Origin: Lingula anatina
Taxonomy: Eukaryota; Brachiopoda; Lingulata; Lingulida; Lingulidae
DNA: 64,000 bases
NCBI RefSeq assembly: GCF_001039355.2
Contig: NW_019775387.1
Coordinates: forward strand, 208,112-272,111
Direction: 5' to 3'
The position numbers and the translations under genes were made by a program. The notes under the pieces were generated by a model. That model saw nothing but the letters and a program-made list of their open reading frames with translations. It made no database searches and was not told the origin of the DNA. Positions within the stretch are counted from its first letter, which is position 1. Each line of letters starts with the position of its first letter. Shown piece after piece: positions 59,901 through 64,000 of this stretch.

Positions 59901-60849
59901 GATCTGAGCTTGTCTTCAGATCACATGACTTCTACTGATGGCTGTACTCTGTTATAAACTCTTAAGAGATTTTAACAAAAAAACAAACTTTTTAGAAAAA
60001 AAAACCAGGGACTAACTTTGAATGTAAAAATGGATTCATTAACCATTGGTAAGTATGGAAAAATTGTTGTTTACTCCAGGAAAATTCACTTTTTGGCCAA
60101 AACGAAGAGTTATTATCCCTTTAAGCCTTTGCTACGATGGACTAAAACTGAGGTCTTACAAGTAACTAAAGTGAAGTATAAATGATCCACCAAAATAAGT
60201 ATATTCGGATATGAATTATCAATAACTTAATCAAAACTGTTTGTTTTTGACAAATGTGCCGACAAAAACATTGTTTACTAATCAAAATATCTTTTCATTA
60301 GGTGAACCAGTAGCGTTTGGACTGGTAGCACCTTCCGTAACACCATGGCGTGCCATTGTTCCTGCCATCAACTTAAGCACACCTGCCCACAACCCAGGCA
60401 TCCGGCTCTTACGATATGATAGACTGACTTACCAACTAAAAGACATTTGGCAGTATTACCTGGAATTGCCTGATGCAAATGACAAGTCCAAGGCTCAGTG
60501 GAAACTAGAATACAAATTCAGCGAGGCATATGGCGTTCAAGAAATTACCTCCACGTCACTGGCGCAGTTGGTGTCCGATTTGGAGAAGAAGACCGATGTC
60601 TTCATGAAGTATTTCCGTTATAACATAGTCAGTGCTAAAGGCGAAAGTGTCCCTACATCCTGTGACACCAATTGTCAGAGACTTTATATCTGTTCTATTA
60701 AAGAAGTAGACGATGATAGGCACAGTAAATGTGTAAAACCCGTTAGCAGTAATGGTTTCAGGCCCGTGGCGTTTATTTCCTGGGATTTTTATTTTCTTTT
60801 TACTGTAATGATTGTCTCCGGCTGCGTCAGTAAAAATCATTTTTTGTAG
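53904..60849 (+). CDS. Acid sphingomyelinase-like phosphodiesterase (SMPDL3A/B type), complete, 6 exons, 466 aa
   Basis: Exons: 53904-53976, 56607-56805, 57543-57787, 59101-59264, 59537-59708, 60302-60849 (stop included). All have GT-AG borders and consistent phases. Exon 1 is a signal peptide (MASRMYTVFMLVGLLSVPK...). The metallophosphoesterase motifs are all present: FWHVTDFHYD, WTGDNAPH, HGNHDYFP, IAHIPTG and YGHHHTD, giving the two-metal site ligands. YVIAHIP and NPGIRLLRYD are family signatures. Cysteines in SCDTNCQRLYICS match the C-terminal cysteine cluster. Length equals human SMPDL3A/B (about 453-455) plus a hydrophobic tail (FYFLFTVMIVSGCV) that could be a GPI-anchor signal as in SMPDL3B. 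Vertebrate relatives are secreted or surface phosphodiesterases that cleave nucleotides and cGAMP rather than sphingomyelin. A tandem paralogue begins at 63355. Confidence 0.92.
54893..55205. mobile_element. hAT-type MITE (CAGTGGCGGAT family), longest copy
   Basis: The left end CAGTGGCGGATTTTGGGC is complemented by GTGGATCCGCCCCTG at the right. The interior shares TTTTGACTAGCTGAATCAT with 10470-10717. About 313 bp in intron 1 of the SMPDL3-like gene. The terminus CAGGGGCGGATCCAG also occurs alone at 53015. Confidence 0.7.
56390..56530. repeat. Degenerate short repeats ending at a single-N join
   Basis: Words such as GGTTCCTTATTCGGTTA and GGTTACTTATTC repeat four to five times at 56405-56495. 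A single N lies at 56529, where the sequence may have been joined. Exon 2 of the SMPDL3-like gene starts 78 bases later. Confidence 0.6.
58387..58612 (+). mobile_element. MITE family G, copy 7, in SMPDL3-like intron 3
   Basis: 226 bp and very similar to copy 2 (12341-12565), sharing its extended left terminus and CAGCCGAGCGGGCACCATAG. Its low divergence from copy 2 suggests recent mobility of this subfamily. Confidence 0.85.
59782..60120. mobile_element. TTAA-flanked MITE family B, full copy in SMPDL3-like intron 5
   Basis: 339 bp. Ends AGGGATAATAACTCTTTG and GAAGAGTTATTATCCCT form an inverted repeat of about 16 bp. TTAA follows at 60121-60124, and TTGA (one change from TTAA) precedes at 59778-59781. 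Split and shortened copies are at 17645/18980 and 32754. Confidence 0.8.
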
Positions 60850-60924
60850 TTGTCCCGGAATTGATAGTTTTAAAGTTTACCCATCAAATGAAATGTTCTT
60901 TGACATGAAATATACAAACTTGAC

Positions 60925-61330
60925 TTTGTAAATATGTATTTTTTTCAAATCATTTTTCTTCGATTTTCCCCCATTTCTCTAATTGATAAACGAAAACAAG
61001 AATTCAAATCGTGTTTTAAATAAATTCAATAATATCAATAATTAATAATTATCATATATGAAAGCGTTGTACGCCTAACAAAGGGTATTCATATCAGTGT
61101 CTATTCACGACCAATGATGCGTCTGGTCTCATCTGGCTGCTAACAGGCTATAAGCATTGGTTCTGACAGGTTTCTTAAAGTTTGATCTGGAATAACATTC
61201 AAGGCATCGGTCAGAGCCTGTCCGACTTGGTTCAATTTTGTAGGATCAAAGGGCCGTTGAAGTGGCGATCGAGTAATGACCACCATTCTGACACAGATAC
61301 AATGTATATTCAATGCAGTGACAAACTGCA
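60925..61330 (-). pseudogene. Tc1-like transposase C-terminal fragment
   Basis: Minus-strand reading LNQVGQALTDALNVIPDQTL matches the C-terminal end of the Tc1-like remnant at 8815-9856 (LRQALTNSYNTILDQTL). The flanking sequence 60930-61020 resembles 8535-8680. Truncated remnant immediately after the SMPDL3-like gene. Confidence 0.65.
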
Positions 61331-62192
61331 TCGCTTAATTCAAGCAACATTAAACTGGTCGCTTAAATGTTAAGTTTTAACATTATCTGTGACGGTGTTG
61401 CCGAAGTATGGACAGCTCTTTAACAGAACTTTGCTCTGTTATAATTACACTAGGACAAGCCCATGGAATACTACCTGATGAAATTGCCGTGTATTACGGA
61501 ATGCAGGAATGCTACAGACAAGGTAGTCTTTTATTGGTACTGACAAACCTGACTAAACATTATTCTACATATCTCATACGGAATAAATAGAAAAGTTTAT
61601 TTGGTACCTGGATTCAGAAAAGAATTTTGACCTAAAAATTGGCCTACACTTGTTCAAGGTGTGCCCACATATAAATATTCTGTATATACCCAAATAGTCC
61701 ACTGAAATAATGTCAATATATAAATGTTAGATATGAATTTCTTGTTTTGATGTTTATAACAGGCGCGATATTTCATTTCTTTTAACGCGGTTTATTAAAG
61801 AGAACAAAAAGGACGCACATCGCTTCTGGCATTAATTGCTCTTCTTAAGAGAAGAGAAAAAATATATATTAGGCCTACTTTATATAATATAATATAAAAT
61901 ATATAATATCGGTATATACAAAAAAGTGAAAACATTAAAAAGGAATGGGAACAATTATAGTTGTCATAATTTACTGAATGCTAATTAACATCTTACTAAA
62001 TCAAATTTAGTCGGACTATAACTGAATTTAATGGGTTTAAATTTGGTTAAAGAGTTTTGCAAAACCTGTCTCTGGTTGATCATTATAATTTACAACCCGA
62101 CTTTTCGAGACTTTAGTGACTTTTATTCTAAAAAATTAAAATTTAAATATTTAATCTGAATTAATATATACTGTAATTTTAAAATGCCGTAT
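61331..62192. other. Intergenic, nothing recognised
   Basis: The short plus-strand frame 61408-61590 (MDSSLTELCSVIITLGQA) has no recognised domain. The rest is AT-rich. Confidence 0.4.
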
Positions 62193-62335
62193 TAGCGCCT
62201 CGTGGTTAGAGTGTCCACCTCCGGAGCGGTAAGACGCACGTGGGTTCGACTTAGTCCGGGGACATACCAGTCCTTCATAAGCGGTACCTGATGTCTCCCC
62301 GCTTGGCACTCAGAACTATTGACTGCAAATTAAGC
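62193..62335 (+). mobile_element. tRNA-derived SINE
   Basis: The head has a box A-like GTGGTTAGAGTGTCC and a box B-like GGGTTCGACTT at tRNA spacing, but the acceptor stem is not complete. The tail TTCATAAGCGGTACCTG and TCTCCCCGCTTGGCACTCAG matches the SINE at 12920-13310. It is therefore a retroposon, not a functional tRNA gene. Confidence 0.65.
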
Positions 62336-62928
62336 ACCATTTTGCACCTATAAATTTCGAACACACGTACCATATCATGTACCTATTATTCTTACAAGTA
62401 TTTTCTGCCAAAAATGCCAAAAGAAAAATTGTTATCTTATCATGTTGCTGAAAGTGTTTTTTCTCTGAGCCCACGTCTTCACTCCCGTTCACCTCCAGCT
62501 TTTTTTTAATGAATATCAAGAAAGTCCCAACTCCTAAAATAATATTGATATAGTCCTGACTTTACTACGAATATCTAGACAGTCTTAACTCTAAAAATAA
62601 CATTGAGATAATCCTAACTTCCCTATGAATAACTAGACAGTTCTACTTTTCCTAAAAATATTCATGCAGTCTTTACTTTGTGAGTCACGTGGCGAAATAA
62701 CAAAGCAAACTTATGTATTCAGTCTTTTATTTACAAGTCCATAGAAACAAAAAACCTGACATGTAACGTAATAATACACTTTAAATGTATGCACTACTAA
62801 TTAGTAACACAATTTACTGACATAATTCCGTCGTGTATCAGTAAATTGTTATAATCTGATCCTGATATGCGTCACTGAATTCCGTCACTTCAGGTAAGTT
62901 AGTCGCAGGACTTCTCTATTTACATGTA

Positions 62929-63144
62929 GGGCTCTGTTCTCACAACTTTTAGATCGATCTATCACCGCGGGGAGTCTCACTAGATTACTGTCAGATAATC
63001 CCCCTTAAGTGTCCGTCCCCGCCTACTACAAGCTTTAAGGGGTAATTAACTTTCGTGTCCGCCCGGCTGACAGCTATTTAGCGTGAACCCCCAGGGAGTT
63101 AGGTCGATCCAATGTAGGTCGATCTAATCTATGAGAATGGGGTG
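62929..63144 (-). mobile_element. MITE family G, copy 8
   Basis: 216 bp in the orientation of copy 1, with GGGGTAATTAACTTTCGTGT and CCCAGGGAGTTAGGTCGATC. GTAG lies outside both ends. It sits 210 bases upstream of the second SMPDL3-like start codon. Confidence 0.8.
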
Positions 63145-63354
63145 TAGGTCACAGCTCAAAGTTACATTAGCATGTCTTTTACAAGGAGAACCTGTGTTAC
63201 ATGTTGTAGACCTGCTAGTGTGAAAATCTCGGGGACGATTTAATGTAACAAACACTTGTGGCCTCTGCTGCTCCAGCTCTTGGGAAAGTGTTTTCTGCAA
63301 CGTTGGGTTGTTGTATGTGCTTGCGTAATTAAGATATTTCTAAACTTGTTTAAA

Positions 63355-63427
63355 ATGGCATCGCACATGTATGTAATATCCATGCTAGTGCTTATGGTGC
63401 CAGTGCAACAAGTTACTGGAGACATAG
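63355..63427 (+). CDS. Exon 1 of a second SMPDL3-like gene (tandem paralogue)
   Basis: Reads MASHMYVISMLVLMVPVQQV..., a signal peptide with the same length (24 codons plus one base), splice phase and donor (GTAAGCGTCATTTAT) as exon 1 at 53904-53976. Homology continues into intron 1 (TGCCAATTCCTACTCT, AATAGACCT) to about 63850, aligned with 53977-54680. The remaining exons lie outside the window. Confidence is high that it is a duplicate; whether it is functional cannot be judged. Confidence 0.8.
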
Positions 63428-63668
63428 GTAAGCGTCATTTATATTTTCAGAGGATTAACAAATGTACTTATGGTATTGGTACCTGTATAACTAAGTGTGG
63501 TTTAAGTATATCAAAGAATATCAAAATATGAGTGTTAAATCCATACTTAAAGGAATCTGGGTAATGGACTTTGTCTAAATCTGATGTGGACTTGACGCTG
63601 GCGGTTAACGTAATTGCCAATTCCTACTCTAATTTTCCATTAATAGACCTTAAAGACGGTAGAGCACC

Positions 63669-63748
63669 CCCCCACCACCACCACCACCACCACGCACGCA
63701 CAGACACACACAAACCACCGAGCTTTGAAATCAACCCCCCCCCCCACA
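63669..63748 (+). repeat. (CAC)n and poly(C) low-complexity tract
   Basis: CCACCACCACCACCACCACC followed by CACACA and a run of C at 63737-63746, in intron 1 of the second SMPDL3-like gene. Absent at the aligned place of the first copy. Confidence 0.9.
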
Positions 63749-64000
63749 TTAAATTGACAAGTCAGCATCTAAATGCGTATCATAGGCGGTACGAATCACT
63801 TGTTTGCACGTATAGTAGGTACTTTAAACGATGTCAGACATTAGGAAATGTTTTATCATGACACCTGAGGCTAATAAAAATTTGAGTCAACCATACAGAG
63901 AGTAAACTTTAACGGTCGACTGATTTAATGCGGTAGCGTACATCAATCTGTATACCTGGAATACATCTGCAACCAAAGTTAAATCTGTGTTTAATCTTCA

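Noticed and set aside
61408..61590. 60-codon plus-strand ORF after the SMPDL3-like gene
   Set aside because: No domain, no clear splice context; may be a fragment of something but there is no support.
62193..62270. tRNA gene
   Set aside because: Box A and box B-like words are present, but the acceptor stem does not pair and the tail is shared with another SINE copy.
1..64000. CRISPR array, bacterial operon or viral genome
   Set aside because: No regularly spaced identical repeats with unique spacers, no dense same-strand uninterrupted genes; the exons, introns and transposons are those of an animal genome.

Overview
This is a eukaryotic, AT-rich draft-genome scaffold: multi-exon genes with GT-AG introns, dense small DNA transposons, one 808-base gap, a 35-base gap and three single-N joins. 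The gene set (POLI, THADA, WDR41, SMPDL3-like), the variety of TTAA-flanked, hAT, Harbinger and Tc1 elements, and visible allelic differences suggest a highly heterozygous marine invertebrate, possibly a mollusc or other lophotrochozoan. The phylum is an inference. No prokaryotic genes, CRISPR array, rRNA or complete tRNA gene was seen.

Layout. Positions 1-382 (minus) hold two early exons of WDR41. A promoter-like region at about 3180-3606 leads into POLI (plus, 3607-7415), a Y-family translesion polymerase with eight exons and intact catalytic residues but no visible C-terminal third. Just after its last exon lies a 3.8 kb element with 560 bp inverted arms (7545-11387) enclosing a dead Tc1 transposase. 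From 12609 to 34663 the minus strand carries 21 exons of THADA (about 1,050 codons), without the extreme N-terminal exon(s) and the C-terminal part. Both POLI and THADA end abruptly on either side of the same 5 kb of transposon sequence. Positions 35339-39025 are a hAT element with a frameshifted transposase, and a 174 bp palindromic MITE sits at its start codon. A Harbinger remnant (39027-40483) and several MITEs follow. Positions 42420-51500 are gene-poor, with an assembly gap, two unassigned possible exons and a BEL/Pao integrase fragment. From 53904 to 60849 (plus) is an apparently complete six-exon acid-sphingomyelinase-like phosphodiesterase (SMPDL3 type, 466 aa). Exon 1 of a tandem paralogue starts at 63355 and runs off the window.

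The most informative structures are four. First, an alternative haplotype (17674-18978) is embedded in THADA between two single Ns, and comparing the alleles shows a MITE present in one and absent from the other, with a precise TTAA empty site. Second, at least four unrelated element families are flanked by TTAA. Third, an eight-copy 165-255 bp MITE family carries a palindromic AGATCGATCT core in its ends. Fourth, the recent SMPDL3 tandem duplication has introns that still align. The four protein-coding genes have unrelated roles (lysosomal signalling complex, translesion synthesis, tRNA 2'-O-methylation or calcium homeostasis, phosphodiester hydrolysis), so no shared pathway is implied. I found no clearly new multi-gene system.
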